Below are positions 26,721-35,225 of a stretch of DNA of 64,000 bases, piece after piece (the stretch's first letter is position 1; the number at the start of each line of letters is the position of its first letter). A model generated the notes under the pieces. It saw only the letters and a list, made by a program, of their open reading frames with translations, made no database searches and was not told the DNA's origin. The translations under genes were made by a program, and so were the position numbers. Source of the DNA: Rickettsia typhi (lineage in GTDB: Bacteria > Pseudomonadota > Alphaproteobacteria > Rickettsiales > Deianiraeaceae). The stretch covers positions 17,279-81,278 of the forward strand of contig CAMDBF010000001.1 in assembly GCA_945889175.1 (NCBI GenBank), written 5' to 3'.

Positions 26721-26764
26721 TTTACTATAATTCTTTGTTGATTTATGTAAAAAATTATAGTAAA
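26721..26764. repeat. Inverted repeat, 12-bp perfect arms, upstream of virB9
   Basis: TTTACTATAATT (26721-26732) and AATTATAGTAAA (26753-26764) are exact reverse complements with a 20-nt loop. It ends 50 bp before the virB9 start, where a promoter or operator would be expected. The rest of 26511-26814 holds no gene. The arm sequence itself contains TATAAT-like boxes on both strands, so it could be a double-sided promoter or an operator. Confidence 0.5.
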
Positions 26765-26814
26765 ATTTAAGATGTTAATTAAGCTAGCTATTTTATTATA
26801 AGTGTAAAAGTTAT

Positions 26815-27678
26815 ATGTTTAAAGTTTTAAAGCTTGCATTGCTTGTTTTGTTTGTTGCAACAGCCTCTAAATCCCCTGCCCTTGCGGCACAAAAACCATT
26901 TGGACTTGTTAAAAAAGACGGTGCTGATGGCGTTAAAAGAAACTACATGACCCCACGAACCATTGGCTCAGACTCAAGATTTAAGGTTTTTTCTTACTCG
27001 CCTAACACTGTATTTAGAATGACGGTTCCTTATGATACATCGACATATTTTGAGTTTGAATCCGATGAGGCGGCAACAAACTTTTCATTTAACAATCAAA
27101 GACAAAAGGCTTGGGATGTCGTTCCTTCGCAAAACAGGCTATATATACGACCCGTTGAAAGTGATGCTGACAGCCAACTTACTGTAATGACAAACAAAAG
27201 AGTCTACTTTTTTGAACTTTTTGCAAAAGAGCCCGAAACAAAAGATATTTTTAAAGACAAGGATTTTTCGTTTTATGTAAAGTTTTATTATCCAACCGCT
27301 GGGGACTCTGATAACATCAAAAGATATGCAACATCAGTATTGCCAAACCTTAACGAGGCGGACAAATATAACTTTAACTATACTCTTACTGGTGAGGATT
27401 ATATGTTTCCTACCAAGATTTTTGATGATGGTAGGTTTGTTTATTTTGAATTTAAGGAAAAAGGCGGAGTGCAGCCTGCAATCTTTAGTGTTGACAGCTC
27501 TGGATTTGAGTCCATAGTGAACTACAGGGTAATAGGGCCTTATGTTGCAGTTGAGTCAATAGGGGCAAGGTACACCCTAAGATATGGTAACGACATAGTA
27601 TGTGTGTATAACGAAAACCTATGGATTGAAGAGAAGCAAAGAACAAAAGAGAAAAAAAGACTTGAATGGCAAAGCTAA
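26815..27678 (+). CDS. virB9: Type IV secretion system protein VirB9
   Basis: The 287-residue protein has a signal peptide (MFKVLKLALLVLFVATASK, cleavage near ALAA) and the VirB9 two-domain layout. The C-terminal domain shows the family blocks NFNYTLTGEDYMFPTKIFDD, GRFVYFEFK and YVAVESIGARYTLRYG, with a nearby cysteine (DIVCVYN). VirB9 forms the outer ring of the type IV secretion core complex with VirB7 and VirB10. In this window it stands without virB8 or virB10, as expected for the split Rickettsiales vir loci. Bactofilin and cysQ genes follow. Rickettsiales often carry two virB9 copies, and which one this is cannot be told. Confidence 0.88.
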   Translation: MFKVLKLALLVLFVATASKSPALAAQKPFGLVKKDGADGVKRNYMTPRTIGSDSRFKVFSYSPNTVFRMTVPYDTSTYFEFESDEAATNFSFNNQRQKAWDVVPSQNRLYIRPVESDADSQLTVMTNKRVYFFELFAKEPETKDIFKDKDFSFYVKFYYPTAGDSDNIKRYATSVLPNLNEADKYNFNYTLTGEDYMFPTKIFDDGRFVYFEFKEKGGVQPAIFSVDSSGFESIVNYRVIGPYVAVESIGARYTLRYGNDIVCVYNENLWIEEKQRTKEKKRLEWQS

Positions 27679-27733
27679 TTTGTTGTAAAATTTATTAACA
27701 AGGTTCAAAAAATTTATAGTATTAAATGAAAAA

Positions 27734-28225
27734 ATGATTAGCTTTAAAAAATCGGCAAATAGCAAGTTAGGTGGAAAGACTGAAAATCAAAAAGATGATA
27801 TTTTTTTCAATATTCTATCTTTTCTAGCTTCCATTAAAGATTCATCACCGCCAACGATAATAAACTCTAGCACGGTGATGGACGGACAGATGATTTTTAA
27901 CTATGCCGAGGTCTCTGGTACGATTAAAGGCTTTGTAATGGCTCAAATTATTAACATAAGGCACGATGCTAAAATTGAAGCAAATATACTTGCCGACAGC
28001 GTTGAAATTCATGGTAGCTTTAAGGGCAAGGTAAAAGCCAGAATTATAACGATTAACCCTGGTGCAGATGTAAGCGGCGACATGGAGTATGCCTATCTTA
28101 TTGTCAACGACGGCGTTGTTCTTAATGGTAATTGCATTTTTAACGAAGATCTTAAGCAACAATCTCTTAAGTCAATAATTGATGTAATTGACTCGATAAA
28201 TTTTGACACGCAGGTAGCATCGTAA
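27734..28225 (+). CDS. Bactofilin-family polymer-forming protein
   Basis: The 163-residue product shows the bactofilin core: repeated short beta-strands that form a right-handed beta-helix, for example IINSSTVMDGQMIFNYAEVS, then GTIKGFVMAQIINIRHDAKI, and ADSVEIHGSFKGKVKA. Bactofilins self-assemble without nucleotides into cytoplasmic or membrane-bound filaments that organise wall enzymes and appendages. N- and C-terminal tails flank the core as usual. It lies 55 bp after virB9 and 15 bp before cysQ, so it may be part of the same transcript. Confidence 0.8.
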   Translation: MISFKKSANSKLGGKTENQKDDIFFNILSFLASIKDSSPPTIINSSTVMDGQMIFNYAEVSGTIKGFVMAQIINIRHDAKIEANILADSVEIHGSFKGKVKARIITINPGADVSGDMEYAYLIVNDGVVLNGNCIFNEDLKQQSLKSIIDVIDSINFDTQVAS

Positions 28226-28240
28226 TTAAATAAAGCTAAA

Positions 28241-29071
28241 ATGCTCCCAGAGTTTGAAATTTTGAAAAATGTAGACAGCATTTTATTAGCCATGCATCAA
28301 GCAAGTAAAATTGCAATGCAATATTACCTAGCTAAAGACATAGGTCTGCAAATAAAAAAGGATGAAACACCAGTTACAAAGGCCGATATTGAAATTAGCG
28401 ATTTAATAGATAAATCTTTAAGATCTATTTTTAAGTATCTAAATCCGGCACCTAGCTTTATTTGCGAGGAGAAGCTTTTTGGCTTATCTCTGCCTTTGAG
28501 CGATATGCTTTTTATCACCGACCCAATAGACGGCACAAGAGATTTTGTAAAAAAAACAAAAGAATTTACAATCAACATAGGTGTTTGCTACAAAGGCGAG
28601 CCCATAGCTGGCTTCGTAGCTGCCCCGGCCTTTGATACATGCTACTACGGAATTCTTGGTCATGGTGCCTACATGATAAACGATTTTTCAACATCACAGC
28701 TAGTTGACAAAAAGAAAATTTCAACAAGCGACAAAACAAAAGATTTAATATTAACCGTTTCAAGCAACCCAAAAGAGGCTGAACTTATTACAAAACTAAG
28801 AAACACACTTGACATATCTGAGGTAAAAGTTATTAACTCATCACTAAAGGGCTGTCTTGTTGCAAGTGGCGTTTGCGATATTTATTACAGAAGTTGCCCA
28901 ACAAACGAATGGGACACCGCCGCAATACACGGGCTTGTAATTGCAGCAGGTGGGTTTGCAGAAAGCCTTGCAAATATTCCGTTTAGCTATGGAAAAATTG
29001 AGCATTCTTTTGCAAATCCAAAAAGTTTTTACATGGCAAATCTAAAAAACGACAGCAAGTTATCTATATAG
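28241..29071 (+). CDS. cysQ: 3'(2'),5'-bisphosphate nucleotidase CysQ (inositol monophosphatase family)
   Basis: This 276-residue protein belongs to the lithium-sensitive Mg-dependent phosphatases: EEKLF (Glu ligand), ITDPIDGTRDFVKKTKEF (DPxDGT metal site), and the late NEWDTAAIHGLVIAAGG motif with WD. The TRDF variant of the metal-site motif and the length fit CysQ, which removes the 3' phosphate from PAP formed in sulphate assimilation. No sulphate-reduction genes are nearby, so it may mainly clear PAP from holo-ACP synthase or act on inositol phosphates. It follows the bactofilin gene by 15 bp. Confidence 0.82.
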   Translation: MLPEFEILKNVDSILLAMHQASKIAMQYYLAKDIGLQIKKDETPVTKADIEISDLIDKSLRSIFKYLNPAPSFICEEKLFGLSLPLSDMLFITDPIDGTRDFVKKTKEFTINIGVCYKGEPIAGFVAAPAFDTCYYGILGHGAYMINDFSTSQLVDKKKISTSDKTKDLILTVSSNPKEAELITKLRNTLDISEVKVINSSLKGCLVASGVCDIYYRSCPTNEWDTAAIHGLVIAAGGFAESLANIPFSYGKIEHSFANPKSFYMANLKNDSKLSI

Positions 29072-29161
29072 TTTTTAAAAAGTTTTCTTGCAAACTGTAA
29101 AGCTAGTGTTTAGATTTTTATTAAGTGAAAATTTTTGTTATAAAAAAATAAGTTATTTTAT

Positions 29162-29632
29162 ATGAGCGTTAGAATTTTGTTGACAAAGGATGGCTATCTA
29201 AAGATTAGCAAGTTCCTTGAAGAGTGTGAAAAAAATAGAGTAATAATTATTGAAAAAATCGACGAAGCGCGCAAACATGGTGATTTAAGCGAAAATGCGG
29301 AATACAAAGCCGCAAGAGAGGAGCAGTCTATCAACGATAGAAAGATTACCGAAATTAGTATGGTTAAAGCCAATGCCGACATACTTACAAAGCATATGGT
29401 TGGTGATTTGCAAAGTGTAAAAATAGGTGCAAAGGTTTTTTTAGAAGCCAGCGATGGAGTTAAAAAAAACTTTACCATGGTAAGTCACTACGAAGCTGAC
29501 ATTGCAAGTGGCTATATATCAATTGAAACCCCTATTGCAAAAAACCTTATGCACAAAGAAGTTGGCGACATTGTGACGGTTATAAGTAAGGAATACCAAG
29601 TTACAAACATATCCTACGACCATCTTGATTAA
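29162..29632 (+). CDS. greA: Transcription elongation factor GreA
   Basis: The 156-residue protein has the GreA coiled-coil tip with the key acidic residues (HGDLSENAEYKAAREEQ), and the C-terminal FKBP-like domain ending ISIETPIAKNLMHKEVGDIV. GreA rescues backtracked RNA polymerase by stimulating transcript cleavage. Length is normal. It precedes glmM by 17 bp and is probably its operon partner. Confidence 0.95.
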   Translation: MSVRILLTKDGYLKISKFLEECEKNRVIIIEKIDEARKHGDLSENAEYKAAREEQSINDRKITEISMVKANADILTKHMVGDLQSVKIGAKVFLEASDGVKKNFTMVSHYEADIASGYISIETPIAKNLMHKEVGDIVTVISKEYQVTNISYDHLD

Positions 29633-29649
29633 CAAATTAGTTTATTTTT

Positions 29650-31005
29650 ATGAAAATTTTCGGCACCGACGGAATAAGAGGGGCAGTCAATGTATACCCA
29701 ATAACTCCTGCTTTTTTTGTAAAATTAGGCAATGCTATAGGCTACAAAATTTATAACAAGGCAAAGATTCTTGGTACCCAAAAACCAAGAATAATAATAG
29801 GCAAGGATACAAGACTATCAGGCTACATGATTGAAAGTGCACTCTTATCTGGACTAGTTTCATCGGGTGTTGATGTAATTTTAACAGGCCCACTTCCAAC
29901 CCCAGCAATATCGATGCTAACAATTAGCATGCGTGCTGACGCTGCAATAATGATTACCGCCTCACATAATCCATTTTACGACAATGGGGTAAAAATATTT
30001 AATAATCTTGGCTCAAAAATATCAAAACAAGAGCAAGATGAAATTGAGTTACTACTAAAGGAAGAGGATATTTCGAAATTTTTAGTCAATAGCATAGATT
30101 TTGGCAAGGCGAGAAGAGTTGACGATGTTGTAGGTAGGTACATTGAGTTTGTAAAGAGCACCTTTCCTAAAAATATAGACTTAAAAGGCATTAAAATAGC
30201 AATCGATTGTGCAAATGGTGCAGCTTACAAGATTGCCCCAGAGATATTTTGGGAGCTTGGTGCTAATGTTGTAAGTTTTAACACCAATCCAAATGGCATT
30301 AATATCAATCTTGACTGCGGCTCTACTCACAAAGAAGTTATATCTGCAAAAGTTAAGGAATGCGGGGCTGATATAGGAATATCTCTAGATGGGGATGCAG
30401 ACAGAATTTTAATTTCTGACGAAAATGGTGAAATTATAGATGGCAACCATATCATAGGAATTGTAGCTAAAAGTTTTTTAAGTAAAGGACTATTGAAATC
30501 AAAGACGGTAGTCTCAACTATAATAGCAAATATGGGACTTGAGGTATACTTAAACTCTATAGGACTTGAGCTACTTAGAACAAAGGTTGGTGATAGCTTT
30601 GTATCTCAGGTTATGAGCGAAACTCATTGCAATCTCGGCGGGGAGCCATCAGGGCATATAATAATAAACGATTATTGTAAAACTGGAGATGCGATTATTG
30701 CAAGCTTACAAGTTTTAGCAGTAATGATGGAGAGTAAAATTAAGGCAAGCCAGCTGTCTAAAATCTTTACTAAAACAGACAATCTTGAAGAAAACTTACC
30801 GTTAAAAAACTTATCCTTTAACGAATCTCTTATTGCTCCAGCCATAGATAATATTATAAAGCAATTTGCCAATGCTAAGCTTAATATCGTTGTGCGAAAG
30901 TCTGGTACTGAAAATATTTTAAGATTTTTCGTTGATGGCAATTTGCCAAAAAAGGATTTAGAATTTATAATGCTCGAGCTAAAAAACCGAATTCTTGGAA
31001 TTTAA
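29650..31005 (+). CDS. glmM: Phosphoglucosamine mutase GlmM
   Basis: The 451-residue enzyme interconverts glucosamine-6-phosphate and glucosamine-1-phosphate for UDP-GlcNAc, needed for peptidoglycan and lipid A. It opens with FGTDGIRG, has the catalytic phosphoserine loop ITASHNPFYDNG, the magnesium loop SLDGDADR, the sugar-binding GGEPSGH, and the phosphate-binding VRKSGTENILRFF near the end. Full length. It is directly upstream of a beta-barrel gene and lpxB, an envelope gene group. Confidence 0.95.
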   Translation: MKIFGTDGIRGAVNVYPITPAFFVKLGNAIGYKIYNKAKILGTQKPRIIIGKDTRLSGYMIESALLSGLVSSGVDVILTGPLPTPAISMLTISMRADAAIMITASHNPFYDNGVKIFNNLGSKISKQEQDEIELLLKEEDISKFLVNSIDFGKARRVDDVVGRYIEFVKSTFPKNIDLKGIKIAIDCANGAAYKIAPEIFWELGANVVSFNTNPNGININLDCGSTHKEVISAKVKECGADIGISLDGDADRILISDENGEIIDGNHIIGIVAKSFLSKGLLKSKTVVSTIIANMGLEVYLNSIGLELLRTKVGDSFVSQVMSETHCNLGGEPSGHIIINDYCKTGDAIIASLQVLAVMMESKIKASQLSKIFTKTDNLEENLPLKNLSFNESLIAPAIDNIIKQFANAKLNIVVRKSGTENILRFFVDGNLPKKDLEFIMLELKNRILGI

Positions 31006-31036
31006 TTGTTATCTATTAAATCACTATAAAAGTGCT

Positions 31037-31882
31037 ATGCTGTTTATAAAATTTTTAGCAAGTAGATTTGCTCTTGCTGCCCTTGTTTGTCTTATGTCCC
31101 TTAAGGCTTTTGCATTTTTTAGACACACAAGCAATCTTTTTAACAAAAAAGAGTCGAGATACGGAACCTTGTCATTGCTAGCTCCAAGAAGCATTCAGGC
31201 GGAAAATCTCTATGCACTTGGCATTACGCCTAGCTCTGTTTTTAGTCAAAGTGTTTTAGCTCAAATGAATCCAAAGCTAACAACTTCAAAAATCACAACA
31301 GACTCTCAAAATATAGGTGCCAGTATTGCATTTGGCAAAAAAACAAATAGTGCTTTTAGGTATGATTTTAGCCTTGCCTTTGCTCAGGCAAGAAAATTTT
31401 TAATAACAACACCCACAACTTACAATCTTGATGGTCAAATAGGCTCAGCAGGATCATCTCAAGCTCGATTCGACAATGTCGATGTTCTTGTAAGATATTA
31501 CAATGCAATGTTTAATGGATATTTGGATACTGATGTCAATAGATTTAGATTTTATCTTACTAGTGGAATAGGTTTTAGTGCCATGTCTGCTGCTCTCAGG
31601 GGTAACATGAATATGGTGCAAAACTCAGTAACAAATCAAGTGTCAACAGATAGTGCTCAAACTCTTCATAAAATTAGAGGACTTGGTTTAGATGGAATGA
31701 TTGGAACTGGCGTTCAGATTGGTTTTAATAAAAATTTAAGATTTGACATTTTTTATAAACAATTTTTTACCATAGCAAAATTAATAAGTAGCGATAGAAG
31801 TTTAAATGGAGTTGATGCATCGCAGCCGGCAAAGCACAAAGTTACAACCCTTGGGATAGGAATGGTTCTTTATTTTGATTGA
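31037..31882 (+). CDS. Outer-membrane beta-barrel protein (surface antigen-like)
   Basis: Starting at the ATG at 31037 gives 281 residues with a signal peptide (MLFIKFLASRFALAALVCLM, cleavage near AFAF). The mature protein has regular alternating strand patterns (FRYDFSLAFAQ, NVDVLVRYYNAM, RFRFYLTSGIGFSAM, RFDIFYKQFFTI) and ends in GIGMVLYFD, close to the aromatic C-terminal signal of outer-membrane barrels. This resembles the small barrels/surface antigens (OmpW- or Msp4-like) of alphaproteobacteria. An earlier ATG at 30995 would overlap glmM and lacks a signal peptide, so it is rejected. It is followed 17 bp later by lpxB. Confidence 0.6.
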   Translation: MLFIKFLASRFALAALVCLMSLKAFAFFRHTSNLFNKKESRYGTLSLLAPRSIQAENLYALGITPSSVFSQSVLAQMNPKLTTSKITTDSQNIGASIAFGKKTNSAFRYDFSLAFAQARKFLITTPTTYNLDGQIGSAGSSQARFDNVDVLVRYYNAMFNGYLDTDVNRFRFYLTSGIGFSAMSAALRGNMNMVQNSVTNQVSTDSAQTLHKIRGLGLDGMIGTGVQIGFNKNLRFDIFYKQFFTIAKLISSDRSLNGVDASQPAKHKVTTLGIGMVLYFD

Positions 31883-31899
31883 AAGTTGTAACCGATCTA

Positions 31900-33072
31900 A
31901 TGACAAAGCAGTTAAAAATTTTTATTATCACTGGTGAGGAATCTGGCGACATGCTTGCAGCTAGAGTCGTTGAGGCATTAAAAAATGAACTAAAAGGTAG
32001 CCAATCTATCGAACTTTTACTTCTTGGAGTCGGTGGAAAACACTTGGCGGAACAAGGTTTGAATAGCTTGTTTGACTTTAAAGAGCTATCGATAATGGGC
32101 TTTGTTGATGTTGCAAAAAAAATCTTTAAGTTAAAAAAATTAATAAAAATTACCGCAAACAAAATTGCAAGCATAAACCCAGATATCGTTTTAACCGTAG
32201 ACTCGGGTGGTTTTTGCTTTAGAGTTGTAAATCTTGCAAAAGATATTTTGCAACAAAAAACTAAAGAAAATAATAACAAGATGAAATTTTATCACTACAT
32301 CTCCCCTGCGGTTTGGGCATACGGCGAAGAGAGAGGCTTGAAGTTAAAAAAATTATATCACAGAATCTTTTGTCTTTATAATTTTGAGCCGCCTTACTTT
32401 ACAAAATACGGGCTTGATGCAATCTGTGTTGGCACAAGCTTTAATTATAAAGATGAAGCCATTGTTTTAAAAGAGACTCTTTCGCAAAAATATTTATTAA
32501 AAAAGCCAATACTTGCCGTCACACTTGGTAGTCGTAAAAGCGAGATCGAAAAACATAGTGTTATTATTTCCAAACTTTTTAACTCAGCTAATATAGAGCA
32601 AAATTACAGTGTTGTCTTTTTAGCAACTCATTCAAGCTCGGATCTCGTGAGGAGTAAATTTTGTAATCACCTAGTTATTACAACAAGGGATGATAAAATC
32701 CTATTAATGAAAGAGGCTAAGCTTGCAATAGCTAAGTCTGGCACTAATGCTATGGAATTTTTAGCTAATGGAATCAAATGCCTTGTGTACTATAAATTTG
32801 CTTGGCTTAATTTTTTTATAGCAAGCTTCTTCGTAAAAGTCAAATTTGCCAATATAGTAAATATAGTAAAAAATAAAATGTTGGTAATAGAGTGCGTTAA
32901 TAAAGATTGCACAATTGAAAAAATTAAAAAGGAATTTAAGCTTATTGAGCAGGGATATTACGACAATCAATATAAAGAGGCTTTTGCAATCGTCAATTCA
33001 CAGCAAAATAACCATCAAAAACCACAAACAATTGTAGCAAAATCAATACTAACAGATTACTTTTTCAAATAA
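31900..33072 (+). CDS. lpxB: Lipid-A-disaccharide synthase LpxB
   Basis: The 390-residue enzyme joins UDP-2,3-diacylglucosamine and lipid X to make the lipid A disaccharide. The GT-B fold of family GT19 is marked by ITGEESGDMLAARV at the start, FKELSIMGFVDVAKK, the HYISPAVWAYGEERG block, and AKSGTNAMEF as the nucleotide-binding part. The ATG at 31900 is chosen over a TTG at 31879 that overlaps the preceding gene. With lpxI nearby this shows that the organism makes lipid A. Confidence 0.93.
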   Translation: MTKQLKIFIITGEESGDMLAARVVEALKNELKGSQSIELLLLGVGGKHLAEQGLNSLFDFKELSIMGFVDVAKKIFKLKKLIKITANKIASINPDIVLTVDSGGFCFRVVNLAKDILQQKTKENNNKMKFYHYISPAVWAYGEERGLKLKKLYHRIFCLYNFEPPYFTKYGLDAICVGTSFNYKDEAIVLKETLSQKYLLKKPILAVTLGSRKSEIEKHSVIISKLFNSANIEQNYSVVFLATHSSSDLVRSKFCNHLVITTRDDKILLMKEAKLAIAKSGTNAMEFLANGIKCLVYYKFAWLNFFIASFFVKVKFANIVNIVKNKMLVIECVNKDCTIEKIKKEFKLIEQGYYDNQYKEAFAIVNSQQNNHQKPQTIVAKSILTDYFFK

Positions 33073-33076
33073 ATAT

Positions 33077-34030
33077 ATGTCAAAAATTTTACTTATAGGT
33101 AGCGGCTCTTGGGGGCTTGCAATAGCAAGTGTTCTTGCCTTTAACAATCACGAGGTAATGCTTTATACAAGGGACAGTTTGGTTGCCGAGGAGGTTAATA
33201 ACAAACATACAAATTCTAAAAATCTTAAGGGTATTATTTTATCGCCCTTAATTAAAGCCTTTACGGATTTTAAAGACAAGGGGTTGTTGTCAAACATCGA
33301 TACTGCTTTTTTAGCCATACCAACCCTTGCTTTTGCTGCTTTTTTTAATGAGCATTTTCAAGATTTGCAGAGTATTAAAAATTTTGTAATTTGCTCAAAG
33401 GGATTTACTCAAATTGAGGAAAGATTTGTAAGCTCTGCTGAATTTCTGTCTCAAAAATTTATCGGCACAAACCAAATAGTTCTTTCGGGACCTAATTTTG
33501 CTAGCGAACTTGTAGAGCGAAAAAAAACTATCACAACTCTTTCCTCAATTAATGCTAAAAGTCTTGAGTATGTTTCGGGATTGCTTTGCACTAATTTTTT
33601 GGAAATTGAAACAAGCGAGGATCCAGAGGCAATTTTGATACTAGGACTTTGCAAAAATCCAATAGCTATAGGCTGCGGGCTTACATACGGACTTACTGGC
33701 TCTGCAAATGCCAAGGCAAGATTTTTAACAAAAATATCGCAGGAGACGGTAAAAATTCTTGAAGCTTTAAATCTAAATACTCAAAGCTTTTTAAGTTCAG
33801 CTGGCATAGGGGATATCTTTTTAAGTGGTGGCGATGAAAGGTCTCGTAATTTTTCTTACGGAGTAAATCTTGCTAAAGGAGTCACCTACGCAAGTAAAAC
33901 AACTGAGGGCATCTACAGTCTTAAGGCAATAAATTTTATAATGCAAAGCAAGAAGCTCACTTTAAAACACTACCAAACCCTTTATGAATGCGTGCATACG
34001 GGTCTTGATGTTACAAATATTTTAAGCTAA
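33077..34030 (+). CDS. gpsA: Glycerol-3-phosphate dehydrogenase [NAD(P)+]
   Basis: This 317-residue enzyme reduces dihydroxyacetone phosphate to sn-glycerol-3-phosphate, the backbone of phospholipids. It shows the N-terminal Rossmann motif LIGSGSWGLAIASVLAFN, the VICSKGF and LSGPNFASEL blocks, the catalytic lysine segment LGLCKNPIAIGCGL, and SSAGIGDIFLSG with the following SRNFSYG. It starts 4 bp after lpxB and ends 6 bp before lpxI, consistent with one envelope-lipid operon. Confidence 0.93.
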   Translation: MSKILLIGSGSWGLAIASVLAFNNHEVMLYTRDSLVAEEVNNKHTNSKNLKGIILSPLIKAFTDFKDKGLLSNIDTAFLAIPTLAFAAFFNEHFQDLQSIKNFVICSKGFTQIEERFVSSAEFLSQKFIGTNQIVLSGPNFASELVERKKTITTLSSINAKSLEYVSGLLCTNFLEIETSEDPEAILILGLCKNPIAIGCGLTYGLTGSANAKARFLTKISQETVKILEALNLNTQSFLSSAGIGDIFLSGGDERSRNFSYGVNLAKGVTYASKTTEGIYSLKAINFIMQSKKLTLKHYQTLYECVHTGLDVTNILS

Positions 34031-34036
34031 CAAATT

Positions 34037-34903
34037 ATGACCAAACTTTTATTAATAACTGGTAGTGGCGATTTGCCAAAATCTATACTATTAAGTATTG
34101 AGGAAAAAAATAAAATACATTCTTCAAGGGCACAAACCGAACTAATGATTATTGCAATAAAAAACAATATGGGCATTTGCGAGAGTGCAGATTTTTTTAA
34201 AACAAAGGTGAAAGAATATCACGAGATAGAAATTACAAACATCAAAGGTTTTTTTGAAATTGCAAATAGACTAAAGCCCGATGCAATAATTATTGCCGGC
34301 AAGGTTGACAAGCCTGATTTTACAAAAATCAATATCAATGATAACAAGCAATCAATAGGTTCAAGAATAGTAAAAAAGCTACTATCATCAAGGCTCTTTG
34401 GTGATGATGTACTATTAAAGGCGGTAACAAAAAAAATAGAGGCAGGAACTGGAGTAAAGGTTGTACAGGTATCAAAGTTATTGCCGCAAATGCTTGCTGG
34501 ACAAAAGCTTTCAACAAACAAAGTACCAAATCTTCAGCAAAAGCTTGCAATTAAAAAAGGCTTTAAATTAATTAAAAACCTCTCTAAACTTGACATATCC
34601 CAGTCGATAGTTATTGGTGAAAATAGTATTTTGGGTCTTGAGGCTGCGGAGGGTACTGATGAGCTTATAAAAAGATGCTCGGCTTACGCAAAACAAAACA
34701 ACAGCCCAATACTTATAAAGGATGCAAAACATGGTCAAACATTTAAAGCAGACATACCAACTATAGGTCTTGATACGGCAAGATTAATTATTGAACATGG
34801 TTATGCTGGGATAGCAGTAAAAAAAGGAAGAGTGATAGTTTTAAATCAGCCTGAGTTTAAAATTTTACTTGAAAAACATGATAAGTTTTTTTATGTTATG
34901 TAG
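34037..34903 (+). CDS. lpxI: UDP-2,3-diacylglucosamine pyrophosphatase LpxI
   Basis: The 288-residue protein matches LpxI (formerly DUF1009): LLITGSGDLPKSILLS at the N-terminus, PDAIIIAGKVDKPDF in the middle, GDDVLLKAV, and the C-terminal catalytic domain with GLEAAEGTDELIKR, DAKHGQTFKADIPTIGLDT and GIAVKKGRVIVLNQPE. It hydrolyses UDP-diacylglucosamine to lipid X, the LpxH step replaced by LpxI in alphaproteobacteria. It is the last gene of the greA-glmM-barrel-lpxB-gpsA-lpxI run. Confidence 0.92.
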   Translation: MTKLLLITGSGDLPKSILLSIEEKNKIHSSRAQTELMIIAIKNNMGICESADFFKTKVKEYHEIEITNIKGFFEIANRLKPDAIIIAGKVDKPDFTKININDNKQSIGSRIVKKLLSSRLFGDDVLLKAVTKKIEAGTGVKVVQVSKLLPQMLAGQKLSTNKVPNLQQKLAIKKGFKLIKNLSKLDISQSIVIGENSILGLEAAEGTDELIKRCSAYAKQNNSPILIKDAKHGQTFKADIPTIGLDTARLIIEHGYAGIAVKKGRVIVLNQPEFKILLEKHDKFFYVM

Positions 34904-34942
34904 CTAGTGTAAAAATTATTTTACAAAAAACATATTTAAATC

Positions 34943-34971
34943 TTGCTTATTTATTTAAGTTTATTTAAAAT
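34943..34971 (+). promoter_or_regulatory. Sigma-70-type promoter for tRNA-Leu
   Basis: A -35-like TTGCTT (34943-34948), a 17-bp spacer and a -10 TAAAAT (34966-34971) stand 27 bp before the tRNA. Confidence 0.4.
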
Positions 34972-34998
34972 TAAAAAACAAGATTTATTCTTGCAAGG

Positions 34999-35083
34999 GC
35001 GGATATGGCGAAATTGGTAGACGCACTAGATTTAGGTTCTAGCGGGGCGACCCGTGGGGGTTCAAGTCCCTCTATCCGCACCA
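34999..35083 (+). tRNA. tRNA-Leu (anticodon UAG)
   Basis: The acceptor stem pairs GCGGATA (34999-35005) with TATCCGC (35073-35079), followed by discriminator A and an encoded CCA (35081-35083). The anticodon stem CTAGA/TCTAG closes the loop TTTAGGT with anticodon TAG, reading CUA codons. A long variable arm (GCGGGGCGACCCGTG region), typical of tRNA-Leu, and the T loop TTCAAGT are visible. Confidence 0.95.
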
Positions 35084-35225
35084 TTTATATTCCTGATGTT
35101 CTTTTATGTCATGAACGAAAATCGCAGTACAACAAGTTACATATTTTTGTTTATAGCTCTTGTCTGTATGTTTTACTACATTCATTCCATTTGGTAAAGG
35201 TTTCGTAAAAGTTTCGTAAAATTAA

